A stretch of 64,000 bases of DNA from Zygaena filipendulae (lineage: Eukaryota; Arthropoda; Insecta; Lepidoptera; Zygaenidae). Below, in pieces: positions 34,525 to 44,191 of this stretch. Under the pieces are notes generated by a model. It was not told the origin of the DNA. It made no database searches and saw only the letters and a list, made by a program, of their open reading frames with translations. Position 1 is the stretch's first letter; each line of letters opens with the position of its first letter. The position numbers were made by a program, and so were the translations under genes. The stretch spans positions 4,099,501 through 4,163,500 of the forward strand of contig OU015662.1 of NCBI GenBank assembly GCA_907165275.2, read 5' to 3'.

Positions 34525-34790
34525 CTTTTTTTTTTTAATAAATAAATTCATCGCGATGCGTCCGCAAGTGTTTATTACAATCAGGCGGTGCGACAATGCG
34601 CGGTCTCGACGCGGGGCAGCAACGTGCCGGGGTGGTTTAGAATATCAACAATACTTAAGTAAACGTGCCGCCTTCCTACGCCGAGCTTGGGCTGGTGCGT
34701 AGAACTGCATTTAGCAGATGAGCTTTTGGAATAGCAGCTCTAAATGCAATCTCGTCCGATGTTGAAATTCTATCGGTATTAAACAAAGTG
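34525..34790 (-). repeat. Possible retroposon 3' end with poly(A)
   Basis: On the minus strand a GC-rich stretch ends TGTAATAAACACTTGCGG, then ATTTATTTATTAAAAAAAAAA, i.e. an AATAAA-type signal and an A tail. This contrasts with the AT-rich surroundings. It could be a LINE 3' end or a processed copy; no coding similarity recognised. Confidence 0.4.
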
Positions 34791-35847
34791 TATTTTCACT
34801 TCGTATATTAGTTGGAGTGGACGAACATATGTTATTCTATCTTAATAGGTACCTACCTACATTTATTCTTTAAATCTTTTATGGATGATATCACCACTGC
34901 ATCTAATGAAATAATTATTTTGGGAATCTGTATTGAATGTCTAAAATCTATCACTCCACTCTTAATTCAAAATTACTACCTCACAGTAAAATATTAATTT
35001 TCACCGTTGAAATAGGTATACCAACTATTTTAATCTTAAAAGTAGTTGTGGAAAGAAAACCATTCCAAGCTAATGCGCTATGCTGGTTGCTGAAGAAGTA
35101 ATGGCTGGTCTGTAACTTCTACCCTTAACTGCACCAGCCATAACCGTTCCAAAGGAAATCTCTGCGGAATTACGCATTAAAATAATATCCACCGTACGAA
35201 GTAAGGAAATTGGCCGCGAGATGGCGTTTACTCAGACGAAGTTGGTATAAGTTGTTATGACTTCATTACTTTCCACGATTCTTTGATTCCAATGTTTACA
35301 GTTACATTTACTTTAGTATCACAGTTTTCGCGTAAATAAAACTGCTGATTAGGTAAGTAGGTAGTAACCTTCAGCGGAGTCTCCAGCTGGTTTTATTTTA
35401 AAATGGGAAGTTCTCAATTCAGCTGTATTTCACTCCTTACTCGATAATGGAGATCAGTTGTTAATCGATTGATAATTACGTATGTACTTTTTTTTCCTCT
35501 AAAAGGCCTTATTTTCGTTTGGTCACATACAGAAAGGTTAAAAATCGGATGAAAGTTTTCATTCGGTTCCTACTTTTTGTTGCAAAATTTGTGATGTTTA
35601 TTTTTCCACAGCGCATTTTTCGCACTCGGTATTTATACAAAATGCCGGCCGTTTCTAAACAAACGTACAGACCTATAAATACAATATGCTGAAAACATAA
35701 TAATATTATGAAATGAATTGATATAGGTACGTACTCGTATGTGTTCAAACCATGTTCAAACTGAGAGACAGACAAAATTTTTATAATTGATCGTAAATGA
35801 TGCCTTCAGATTCTTATTTTACGTTTTCCTTATTAACAGGTATTTAT
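34791..35847. other. No gene seen
   Basis: Intergenic. The 88-codon minus-strand frame at 35509-35775 is unrecognised. Confidence 0.5.
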
Positions 35848-36073
35848 CCTACTAATATTATAAATGTGAAAGTGTGGATGTTTGGATGTTTTGATGTTGG
35901 ATGTTTGGATATTTGGATGTTTGTTACTCAATCACGCAAAAACGCCTGAACGGATTTGGATGAAATTTAGCATGCACGCTATCAGGGGTACAGAGAAGGA
36001 CATAGAGTACTTTTTATCCCGGAATTCCCGCGAAAACTCCGGAATTACCGCGGGTGAAATCGCTGGGCACAGC
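35848..36073 (+). mobile_element. Helitron-like element with expanded internal repeat
   Basis: It starts TCCTACTAATATTATAAATG and ends at a CCGCGGGTGAAATCGC hairpin and GCACAGCTATA. Near 35875-35925 the GGATGTTT motif is repeated several times compared with the copy at 11954. Confidence 0.75.
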
Positions 36074-36153
36074 TATATACAGCTATAATGTAGAGACATC
36101 ACATTTATGAATAATATCTAAATAATAAGTATAGATAATGTGTTTATGTTTAA

Positions 36154-36352
36154 AACTAGCTGTTCTCCGCGGTTTTACCCGAGGTAATTTCGGAGCTCCC
36201 GCGGGAATTCCGGGATGAATAGTCAACGTGCCCTTCTCTGTCAACGTGCATGCAAAATTTATTAATGATCAGTTGAGCCATTAAGGCGTGAAAGCGTAAC
36301 AAACAAACAAACAAACAAATTCACTTTTGCTCTTATAATATTAGTAAGTATA
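36154..36352 (-). mobile_element. Helitron-like element (Lep1 type)
   Basis: Antisense from CTAGCTGTTCTCCGCGG through GAGCTCCCGCGGGAATTCCG to GTAACAAACAAACAAAC and TTATAATATTAGTA. It lies about 80 bases from the preceding copy, in opposite orientation. Confidence 0.7.
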
Positions 36353-36582
36353 ATATTAGTAATATTATGGCTTCGTGATTTCAGTGGGGATATAAAAGCG
36401 GACCCCAAGGGGAGAGAGGGGAGTTCTTGTATAATCTTTGACCGGACCACTTGACGTTATTCAAATCTTTGTATACGGCCCAATTGCATTATGATGCCTG
36501 CAAGCGCCAAAATGAATTGCGGAGGGTTGTGGAAATGGGAAATTGTTACTGGGCCGCGCTGTGGTGTATTATTGCTGTCGTT

Positions 36583-36737
36583 ATCCATATTAATATCATA
36601 AATATTCATGTAACTCTGTCTGTCTGTCTGTTTGCGAAAAAATTTACATGCACGTTGTTAAGGGTACAGAAAAGGACAATAGGACACTTTTATCACGGAA
36701 TTTTCGCGGTAACTCTGAAATTAATACAGGTGAGAAC
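36583..36737 (+). mobile_element. Helitron-like fragment
   Basis: Contains TTTACATGCACGTTGTTAAG, GGACACTTTTATCACGGAAT and a degraded tail. Includes a (TGTC)n run. Confidence 0.5.
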
Positions 36738-36894
36738 GCTTGAATTTAGATTGAGTACAATTTAGATTGATTTGTGCATTGTGAAATGTCATTATTGATA
36801 TAATTACTCGCATTATTCACATCGAAGTGCACTAATTAACCGAATCGTCCAAATTGGCCCAATTATTTTAACCATTCGCAATATCATTACGCGC

Positions 36895-37030
36895 GAATCC
36901 AGTCGGTATCTCAACGGCGGTCGAGCACGAGGTGGATCGGATCCGTTATAAGTCCGTACGAGCGGCACGTGCGGGTCACGTGGCCCCACGGATTAAGGCA
37001 GCAGCCACTCCACCGCGCCCGCTCGAGATA
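36895..37030 (+). promoter_or_regulatory. CpG-rich stretch with paired E-boxes
   Basis: This block is rich in C, G and CpG within AT-rich DNA. Two CACGTG palindromes lie at 36966-36971 and 36977-36982, 11 bases apart. It could be a regulatory element or an exon remnant; the 72-codon frame across it is unconvincing. Confidence 0.35.
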
Positions 37031-37149
37031 ATTAACTCTACAAAATACCGGCTATCGTTCACGATCGATAGCGTTAATATATGTACACGTATCTATAGAT
37101 ATTTACATATATGGATAAAAACTGAGGGATTTACGTTAGGAATATTTTA

Positions 37150-37310
37150 GTAGGTTTCAACCACGTTAATTTCAAAGTTACTGCAGGAATTTCGGGATAA
37201 AAAGTACCCTATGTCTTTTTCTGTACCCCTGACAATGTGTATGTAAAATTTCATGATGATCGCTTCAGCCGCTAAGACGTGAAAGCGTAACAAACAAACA
37301 AACAAAGGTA
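37150..37310 (-). mobile_element. Helitron-like fragment
   Basis: Antisense: GGAATTTCGGGATAAAAAGT, TGTACCCCTGACAATGTG, TTTCATGATGATCGCTTCAG, then GTAACAAACAAACAAA. It lies 40 bases before BEL LTR 1. Confidence 0.6.
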
Positions 37311-37352
37311 GGTACTAGTGACGAGATATTTGCGAAATTCCTTATTAAAAAG

Positions 37353-37526
37353 TGTTTGCGATGATTCGCAATAAAACCTTTTTCCATTTTTTTAAACTAT
37401 ATGACATTTATACATTGATTTTCTTTTTATTAAGCTTTCAACATTTGTACGTTTCAATTCATATTTTTCTATTAAATTTATAAATCCTTTAAATAAGTGT
37501 TTTTTCTCACGACTATAAACCCAACA
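37353..37526 (+). repeat. BEL LTR 1
   Basis: 174 bp from TGTTTGCGATG to CCCAACA. It is identical by eye to LTR 3 (43970-44143). An AATAAA motif lies near its start. Confidence 0.92.
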
Positions 37527-37529
37527 TCG

Positions 37530-37549
37530 TGGTCCAGAACTCGCCGGAT
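37530..37549 (+). promoter_or_regulatory. Altered primer binding site of BEL copy 1
   Basis: It starts TGGTCC like the other copies but then reads AGAACTCGCCGGAT instead of TTCGAGCCGGAT, so pairing with the tRNA-Tyr 3' end would be limited to the first six bases and a distal part. Copy 1 may not prime normally. Confidence 0.6.
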
Positions 37550-37576
37550 AAAAAGAACGCAAAATTAAGGTAAAAT

Positions 37577-40500
37577 ATGTCTGAGGAAATTTCACATTTA
37601 AAAGTGCAACGAACATCGATCAAAGGTCGTATCACACGGCTATACAATTTCGCTATGGAAAATAAGGATGATCTTGGAATCGATTTAAATCAGTTCACCA
37701 CGCGCTGCTCGGATTTAGACAAATTAATGGAGAAATATGACGATCTGCAAAGCTTAATCGAAATAAAGGATACGGATACGGAACCAGGCAAACATGAGGA
37801 GGATCGAAGCGCAGTTGAGTTGAAATATTACATGGCAAAAGCGGCTCTTCAAAAGGTTATCGACGCCCATAATAGTGCAACCAGCGGGTCGAACTATTTG
37901 AATGCCCATTTAAACGACGAACGTCATGATAATATTCACAATCACGTGCTTCTTCCCAAGCTAGCATTACCAACGTTTGACGGAAAAATATCGGAGTGGC
38001 CGAGTTTTAAAAATATTTTCATGACGACTGTTGGCAGTAGTAACATTTCACCGTCACGCAAGTTACAATATTTAAAGTCAGCTCTCAAAGACGAGGCAGC
38101 TAGCTTAGTAAGTGCTCTACTCATTTCTGATGATAACTTCGTAAAAGCCATGGAAACTTTGAGCACAAGGTATGAGAACAAAACTATTGTAGTTAACACT
38201 CACTTGAAATCCTTTCTTAATCACCCAACTGTCACCCGCAACAATTTGAAAAGTTTCTTGAACTCCATGCAGCAAAGCTTAGATTCACTCCATGCCTTAG
38301 AAATAGATACCAAAAGCTGGGATGTTCTTCTTGTTTTTCTAATCACGCAGAAATTAGACAATTCACTTAGGGCATCTTGGGAGTTGAACAGGAAAGAGAA
38401 TACCTTACCCACATTGAGAGAGCTCGTGGATTTTCTTACTTTCCGCATGACGGCGTTCGAGCTTATTAATGACAAACCGAGTGACAGCAAGCAGCAACCT
38501 TCTAAGGCTAAAGTATCGTATAGTACTACTTCTATTGATAATGATATTTTATGTTTTATGTGCAAAGGGAACCATGTGCTGCATAAGTGCTCCCAGTTTA
38601 CGAAATTGTCTCCTACACAACGAAATGAGTATGTAAAAACCAATAGATTATGTTTTAATTGCTTAAAGCCTTACAAGTTTAATCATAAATGTTCCAAACA
38701 CAAGTGTCTTACGTGTAATGGCCGACATCATACTATGTTGCATATGCTAAGTCCTCCGGTCCAAGCTAACACTCTAATGTCAAATTTACCCAGCGTTGTA
38801 GACGCGCAGCAGTCTCTGTCTACTTCTGCAGCAATTTTACCGCCTGCAAATGTAGCACCTGCGGCCTCTGCTTCCACATTGCCTGCTCTATACAATACGT
38901 CAAGCTCGCAATTAACAAAAAACCAATGTGTTAATAATAACGAAAACAAGTCTAACCTTGTTCAAACGGCTCATACGAGTACTAATACTAATATGCATGT
39001 ATTACTATCCACAGCAATAATAAGGATTCAAGATGCGACTGGACAGTGGCACACCGCTAGAGCCCTCTTGGATTCCGGCAGCGAGGTAAACCTCATCACC
39101 AGCAGGTTGGCGCTCAAACTCAAATGTAAACAGGATAGTAATCAGTACTCTATCTTAGGGATTGGTGCTTCAAAGCAACAATCGAATGTTAGTGTTACGA
39201 CAAACATCGCGTCACGCATAGGTGAATATAAGGCCAGTATCACATGCTTAGTAATGGACAAGATTACAGTACCTTTACCTCACTTTTACGTCCATACTTA
39301 CGACTGGAACATTCCAAAACAACAATTACTCTCATTAGCCGACCCATGCTTTAACAAACCTAGCGAAATCGATATACTTATAGGCGCGCAACTATTTTAT
39401 TCTATTATTTCACAAGGACATATAAGTTTAGGCCCTAAGCTACCTCACTTAGTTAATTCAGTATTTGGTTGGATTATTTCTGGTGCTCTAGTGCTCGACA
39501 CTCAGGCAGTAAATTGCAACGCTACATCTTTGACATCAGTCAACACTGCGCATGTCAGTCTTCATCTATGTGACAATCGTTGTGATAAACTTTTAGCTAG
39601 ATTTTGGGAGCAGGAAGAGGTATCTTATAAACCAGTTTTTACACCAGACCAAGCTTACTGTGAACAGTTATTTTTAGATACTACGAAATTCGTTGACAAT
39701 GGTCCATATACTGTTAACATGCCCATTAACGACGAGTTAATTAATAACTTAGGTAATTCTTTTAATACTGCGTATCGTTGTATCTATCGTATCGAATCTA
39801 ATTTCGAAAAAGATCCAAACTTAAAGGTTCAATATACAAAATTTATTAATGAATTTTTAGAACTTGATCATGCCGAGGTTATACCGTTTGATTTTATGAC
39901 TCACGGTAAATATCCAACATATTTTCCACCTCATCATGCGGTAATTAGACCCGACAGTATAACGACAAAGCTAAGAACTGTGTTCAACGCTAGTGCTAAG
40001 ACTTCTACAGGCATTTCTCTTAACGATACCCTTTATGAAGGTCCAAACATATATAACGACGTTTTAGATATTATTCTTCGTAACAGAATGCATAAATATA
40101 TATTTTCCACCGACATAGTAAAAATGTTTAGAAAAGTTTTTATTAATCCTGAGCAACGTTCTTTATTACGTATATTATGGAGAGAAGATAAATCTAAGCC
40201 TCTTATTTGCTTACAACTTAAAACTGTCACGTATGGTACTAAGTGTGCTCCCTATTTAGCGTGCCGCACACTTAGACACTTAGCTAATAGGTTCAAAGAC
40301 ACACACCCCCAAGCTTCCCAATGCATCATGGAAGACTGTTATATGGATGACATAATAAGTGGTGGGGAGGAGGTTCAATCTGTGATAAGGTTGTGCGATG
40401 AAATTATTGATCTTTTAAATAAAGGCGGTTTTCAGTTACACAAATGGTCGTCAAATAATAGAGAAATCCTTCAACACGTAAAGACTGATACCAACGCGGT

Positions 40501-42163
40501 CTCTTATGATTTTACGCCAGACTGTATAGTAAAGACATTAGGTTTAAAGTGGCTTCCTATAAAAGATTGCTTTACTATTTCCATTCCGAGTTTGGAGGTA
40601 ACGCGTAACACGAAACGGTCAGTGCTTTCTTGTATAGCTCAAATCTTTGACCCACTTGGTTTATTGGCTCCAGTTACTATTAGGGCTAAAATAATGATGC
40701 GTAGCCTTTGGAGTCTAGGTTTAGAATGGGATAGCAATTTGCCTACCAAAATGGAAAAAGAATGGAAAGCGTTTATAAATAGTATTCAGTGTTTCAAAAA
40801 TTTAGAGATCCCACGATATTATTTCTCTGATTTACCCATTGAAATCACGTTATTAGGGTTTGGAGATGCTTCGTCACAAGCATACGGAAGCTGTGTATAT
40901 CTCCGCGCTATCTATGCCAATAGGCAGCCTACATGTACACTAGTCATGGCAAAAACAAAGGTGGCTCCTGTCAAAACATTATCCATCGCCAGGCTAGAGC
41001 TGTGTGCTGCGCTACTATTGGTACGAATTGTCAACAGAGTTATCAAAATCTTATCAAAATTTAACATAGCTTCTACGTATTTGTTTTCCGATTCTTCTAT
41101 AGTTCTCTGTTGGTTAAAATCTCCATATAAGAAATACAACGTATTCATTTCTAATAGATTAATGGAAATCTTAGAAACAGCTCCTTTTGGAAATTGGCGA
41201 TATATTAACACAAAAGAAAACCCTGCGGATTTACTAACTCGAGGAATACATTCCGAAGACCTCATGCATTCCAATCTATGGTGGTGTGGTCCTGAATGGG
41301 CTTCGCAAGACATTGAGAAATGGCCTATTTCTTCGCCGTCATCATTGGTAGAGCAGGATAGTAGTTTAGAAGAGATTCGGGAAAAAATAAAGTCGACTCA
41401 TCCCATTGTAAAGTCGGATACGACAGTAATAAATTATTTTAATAGGTTTTCTAATTTTACAAGGCTAACTAGAGTATTTGCCTACGTATTTAGATTTATT
41501 AAAAATCTTAGAACGAAAAAGAAAAATCTGTCTTTTCTGTCAGTCGCAGAATTAGATTTTTCACACAATTTTATTATAAAAGAAGTTCAAAAACATAACT
41601 TTTCAAAGGAAATAAAAGACTTAATTTACCTACGAAACACGGAACTTAACAGAAACACGGAACTTATCAAAAACCTTTATACGTTTAGAAGTAGCCCTCT
41701 GCGCAAACTCAACCCCTTTTTAGACAATGATGGCATCATTCGCGTGGGAGGAAGGATAAAGCATTCAAATATTCAATATAATCATGCTCATCCTATTATC
41801 TTGCCTGCACAAACACATATTGCTACTCTAATTATTGAACAATACCATTACAGACTTTTGCATTCAGGAATACAGAATACTCTTTCCAATATAAGATTGC
41901 GCTACTGGCCGATAAATGGTAGAGTTGAAGTAAAAAAGGTTATTCACCGCTGCGTGCGATGCGTAAGGTTTAGAGCGCTAACATGCAAGCAGCAGATGTC
42001 CTCGCTGCCGAGTCCTAGGGTGTCTCTGGTGCGTGCGTTCATGCATGTCGGCATCGATTTTAGTGGTGCAATCAACATTAGAAATAATATGCTACGTAAT
42101 TCTAAATATACGAAAGGTTACATATGCCTCATTATTTGTTTAGCTACTCGGGCTATGCACTAG
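37577..42163 (+). CDS. gag-pol: BEL/Pao Gag-Pol, copy 1 (ends early in integrase)
   Basis: This 1,528-residue polyprotein begins at the first ATG after the primer site. Domains in order: a Gag part of the DUF1759 type (LPKLALPTFDGKISEWPSF near 127); a zinc-knuckle region (CFMCKGNHVLHKC near 329, then CFNC... and CLTCNGRHH); an aspartic protease with ALLDSGSEVNLIT near 495; a Pao-type reverse transcriptase with FNASAKTSTGISLND and catalytic YMDD at 921-924; RNase H from GFGDASSQAYGS near 1095 with DSSIVLCWL; and an integrase zinc domain (HYRLLHSG...CVRCVRF near 1424). The first integrase catalytic Asp is in VGIDFSGAI. The frame ends at TAG just after ATRAMH, where about 30 residues of the core are missing and the remainder follows in another frame. 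It is therefore likely defective for integration. Confidence 0.92.
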   Translation: MSEEISHLKVQRTSIKGRITRLYNFAMENKDDLGIDLNQFTTRCSDLDKLMEKYDDLQSLIEIKDTDTEPGKHEEDRSAVELKYYMAKAALQKVIDAHNSATSGSNYLNAHLNDERHDNIHNHVLLPKLALPTFDGKISEWPSFKNIFMTTVGSSNISPSRKLQYLKSALKDEAASLVSALLISDDNFVKAMETLSTRYENKTIVVNTHLKSFLNHPTVTRNNLKSFLNSMQQSLDSLHALEIDTKSWDVLLVFLITQKLDNSLRASWELNRKENTLPTLRELVDFLTFRMTAFELINDKPSDSKQQPSKAKVSYSTTSIDNDILCFMCKGNHVLHKCSQFTKLSPTQRNEYVKTNRLCFNCLKPYKFNHKCSKHKCLTCNGRHHTMLHMLSPPVQANTLMSNLPSVVDAQQSLSTSAAILPPANVAPAASASTLPALYNTSSSQLTKNQCVNNNENKSNLVQTAHTSTNTNMHVLLSTAIIRIQDATGQWHTARALLDSGSEVNLITSRLALKLKCKQDSNQYSILGIGASKQQSNVSVTTNIASRIGEYKASITCLVMDKITVPLPHFYVHTYDWNIPKQQLLSLADPCFNKPSEIDILIGAQLFYSIISQGHISLGPKLPHLVNSVFGWIISGALVLDTQAVNCNATSLTSVNTAHVSLHLCDNRCDKLLARFWEQEEVSYKPVFTPDQAYCEQLFLDTTKFVDNGPYTVNMPINDELINNLGNSFNTAYRCIYRIESNFEKDPNLKVQYTKFINEFLELDHAEVIPFDFMTHGKYPTYFPPHHAVIRPDSITTKLRTVFNASAKTSTGISLNDTLYEGPNIYNDVLDIILRNRMHKYIFSTDIVKMFRKVFINPEQRSLLRILWREDKSKPLICLQLKTVTYGTKCAPYLACRTLRHLANRFKDTHPQASQCIMEDCYMDDIISGGEEVQSVIRLCDEIIDLLNKGGFQLHKWSSNNREILQHVKTDTNAVSYDFTPDCIVKTLGLKWLPIKDCFTISIPSLEVTRNTKRSVLSCIAQIFDPLGLLAPVTIRAKIMMRSLWSLGLEWDSNLPTKMEKEWKAFINSIQCFKNLEIPRYYFSDLPIEITLLGFGDASSQAYGSCVYLRAIYANRQPTCTLVMAKTKVAPVKTLSIARLELCAALLLVRIVNRVIKILSKFNIASTYLFSDSSIVLCWLKSPYKKYNVFISNRLMEILETAPFGNWRYINTKENPADLLTRGIHSEDLMHSNLWWCGPEWASQDIEKWPISSPSSLVEQDSSLEEIREKIKSTHPIVKSDTTVINYFNRFSNFTRLTRVFAYVFRFIKNLRTKKKNLSFLSVAELDFSHNFIIKEVQKHNFSKEIKDLIYLRNTELNRNTELIKNLYTFRSSPLRKLNPFLDNDGIIRVGGRIKHSNIQYNHAHPIILPAQTHIATLIIEQYHYRLLHSGIQNTLSNIRLRYWPINGRVEVKKVIHRCVRCVRFRALTCKQQMSSLPSPRVSLVRAFMHVGIDFSGAINIRNNMLRNSKYTKGYICLIICLATRAMH

Positions 42164-42872
42164 TATTACGTCGGATAATGCTACAAATTTTAAGGGTGCT
42201 CACAATGAACTTAACGAATTATATAGAATGTTTAAGACAGATTCCTCTTATAGTAATATTATTGATTTTTGTACTAGTCACAAAATTGAATGGAATTTTA
42301 CTGTGCCTTTAGCAAGCCATATGGGAGGCATTTACGAGGCAGGAATTAAGTCTGTAAAAACATTGCTTAAACGTCAGTTATGTAACAGTAAACTTACTTA
42401 CGAACTACTAAACACTACTCTTGTACAGATTGAGGGAGTCCTCAATAGTCGTCCTCTGTGTCCGCTTACTGACGAGCATTACGATATTCCGTGCATAACT
42501 CCCGCACACTTCATCATAGGGACACCTATTGTGGATCTTCCTGAACCTAATGTTCTTAATATTTCAGAAAATAGACTATCTTTATTTCAAAGAATTACTC
42601 GCTTCAAGCAAATTTTTTGGAAGCAATTTTATAAACAATACCTATCTGAACTGCAATCTAGATCGAAGTGGTTCGGCAAATGTTCTAATATTAACGTAGG
42701 TGACATTGTTTTAATCAAGGACGATAATACTCCTCCTGGTTGCTGGCCAATTGGAAGGGTACTTAAAGTTTATAAAAACAGCAGTGATAATTTGGTACGC
42801 TCCGTAATTATCAAAACTGCTTCTGGGGAGTATCACCGGCCTATACACAAGTTAATTTTACTTGTGGAATGA
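42164..42872 (+). pseudogene. pol: BEL integrase 3' part, copy 1, out of frame
   Basis: This is the continuation of the integrase in a different frame. The second catalytic Asp is in TSDNATNF (codon at 42174) and the Glu in GGIYEAG, with the usual C-terminal integrase region to a stop at 42872 (NVGDIVLIKDD, GCWPIGRVLKVY). The first ATG in the frame is at 42228, inside the domain, so this is not an independent gene. The distance from the first Asp codon (42056) to the second is 118 bases, neither a multiple of three nor the roughly 65-70 codons usual for BEL, which shows an internal deletion. Confidence 0.85.
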
Positions 42873-43069
42873 ATTGATTTAGTTTATGTTTTATACAGTC
42901 CATAAGAAGTTAATTTATTTTTATTCAATGACTAATTATTTTATTTTAAAATTCATGTTTCACTAAGTCTACTTGGATTATTGTGTAGTTATTAATTATA
43001 TTGACTCGTGTTTCAACACATGTAGAATTAAGTTAAGTGGCTAGGTTAGCTTACCCATGCGTGGGAGCA

Positions 43070-43243
43070 TGTTTGCGATGATTCGCAATAAAACCTTTTT
43101 CCATTTTTTTAAACTATATGACATTTATACATTGATTTTCTTTTTATTAGGCTTTCAACATTTGTACGTTTCAATTCATATTTTTCTATTAAATTTATAA
43201 ATCCTTTAAATAAGTGTTTTTTCTCACGACTATAAACCCAACA
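43070..43243 (+). repeat. BEL LTR 2
   Basis: 174 bp, identical to LTR 1 except G at 43150. It is preceded by a purine-rich GCGTGGGAGCA that may be the polypurine tract. It is followed by an intact tRNA-Tyr-type primer site, meaning it also serves as the left LTR of a broken unit. Confidence 0.92.
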
Positions 43244-43290
43244 TCGTGGTCCTTCGAGCCGGATATATATAAATATATATAAATAAAATA
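43244..43290 (+). other. Primer site remnant and AT-rich junction
   Basis: TCG then TGGTCCTTCGAGCCGGAT (tRNA-Tyr type) follows LTR 2. The sequence then breaks into an AT dinucleotide-rich spacer of about 26 bases before the inverted fragment. The internal region expected here is missing. Confidence 0.75.
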
Positions 43291-43954
43291 GACGTAAAAG
43301 TGAGGTAAAGGTACTGTAATCTTGTCCATTACTAAGCATGTGATACTGGCCTTATATTCACCTATGCGTGACGCGATGTTTGTCGTAACACTAACATTCG
43401 ATTGTTGCTTTGAAGCACCAATCCCTAAGATAGAGTACTGATTACTATCCTGTTTACATTTGAGTTTGAGCGCCAACCTGCTGGTGATGAGGTTTACCTC
43501 GCTGCCGGAATCCAAGAGGGCTCTAGCGGTGTGCCACTGTCCAGTCGCATCTTGAATCCTTATTATTGCTGTGGATAGTAATACATGCATATTAGTATTA
43601 GTACTCGTATGAGCCGTTTGAACAAGGTTAGACTTGTTTTCGTTATTATTAACACATTGGTTTTTTGTTAATTGCGAGCTTGACGTATTGTATAGAGCAG
43701 GCAATGTGGAAGCAGAGGCCGCAGGTGCTACATTTGCAGGCGGTAAAATTGCTGCAGAAGTAGACAGAGACTGCTGCGCGTCTACAACGCTGGGTAAATT
43801 TGACATTAGAGTGTTAGCTTGGACCGGAGGACTTAGCATATGCAACATAGTATGATGTCGGCCATTACACGTAAGACACTTGTGTTTGGAACATTTATGA
43901 TTAAACTTGTAAGGCTTTAAGCAATTAAAACATAATCTATTGGTTTTTACATAC
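43291..43954 (-). pseudogene. Inverted BEL gag/protease fragment
   Basis: 664 bases matching, in reverse orientation, 38629-39292 of copy 1 (zinc-knuckle region through the start of the protease, ending at the HFYV codons). Diagnostic positions follow copy 1 rather than copy 2: NLPSVVDAQ, not NLPNVVDAQ; KNQCVNN, not KDQCANN. The fragment has an open frame on the minus strand but no start or domain completeness of its own. It lies between two LTRs. Confidence 0.9.
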
Positions 43955-43970
43955 TATTTATTAACTTTAT
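43955..43970. repeat. 16-bp inverted duplication, left arm
   Basis: TATTTATTAACTTTAT at the junction between the inverted fragment and LTR 3. Its reverse complement occurs at 50272-50287, where the third gag copy breaks off. The last base is shared with the LTR. Confidence 0.8.
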
Positions 43971-44143
43971 GTTTGCGATGATTCGCAATAAAACCTTTTT
44001 CCATTTTTTTAAACTATATGACATTTATACATTGATTTTCTTTTTATTAAGCTTTCAACATTTGTACGTTTCAATTCATATTTTTCTATTAAATTTATAA
44101 ATCCTTTAAATAAGTGTTTTTTCTCACGACTATAAACCCAACA
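43970..44143 (+). repeat. BEL LTR 3
   Basis: 174 bp, identical by eye to LTR 1. It begins directly at the end of the inverted fragment and its 16-bp junction. Confidence 0.92.
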
Positions 44144-44146
44144 TCG

Positions 44147-44164
44147 TGGTCCTTCGAGCCGGAT
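44147..44164 (+). promoter_or_regulatory. Primer binding site, tRNA-Tyr type
   Basis: TGGTCCTTCGAGCCGGAT three bases after LTR 3 is the reverse complement of a tRNA-Tyr 3' end (CCGGCTCGAAGGACCA). The tRNA identity is from memory of tRNA-Tyr sequences. Confidence 0.78.
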
Positions 44165-44191
44165 AAAAAGAACGCAAAATTAAGGTAAAAT

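Larger units (their letters stand above)
37353..43243 (+). mobile_element. BEL/Pao retrotransposon, copy 1
   Basis: This is a 5.9-kb element: 174-bp LTR (37353-37526), altered primer site, gag-pol frame, 3' region, 174-bp LTR (43070-43243). The LTRs start TGTTTGCG, end CCCAACA, and differ at one base (43150). Gag-pol is a single long frame, as in BEL/Pao, but the integrase core carries a deletion and frame break. No clear 5-bp target duplication is seen: AAAAG lies before the left LTR and TCGTG after the right one. It is the first unit of a rearranged array. Confidence 0.93.

Noticed and set aside
36932..37150. 72-codon frame in a CpG-rich block
   Set aside because: Only the first 35 codons are GC-rich, the start is not ATG and nothing is recognisable. 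Treated as possible regulatory DNA instead.
38221..38643. Antisense ORFs inside BEL gag-pol, also at 40912-41313 and 47527-47928
   Set aside because: They duplicate exactly with the sense gene in both copies and have no motif, so they are shadow frames.
42228..42872. Independent 214-codon gene after BEL gag-pol, repeated at 48843-49487
   Set aside because: Its content is the second half of the integrase core and C-terminus, separated from gag-pol by a frame-breaking deletion.
43634..43855. Plus-strand 73-codon ORF in the inverted fragment
   Set aside because: It is the antisense shadow of gag, identical to the one at 38728-38949.
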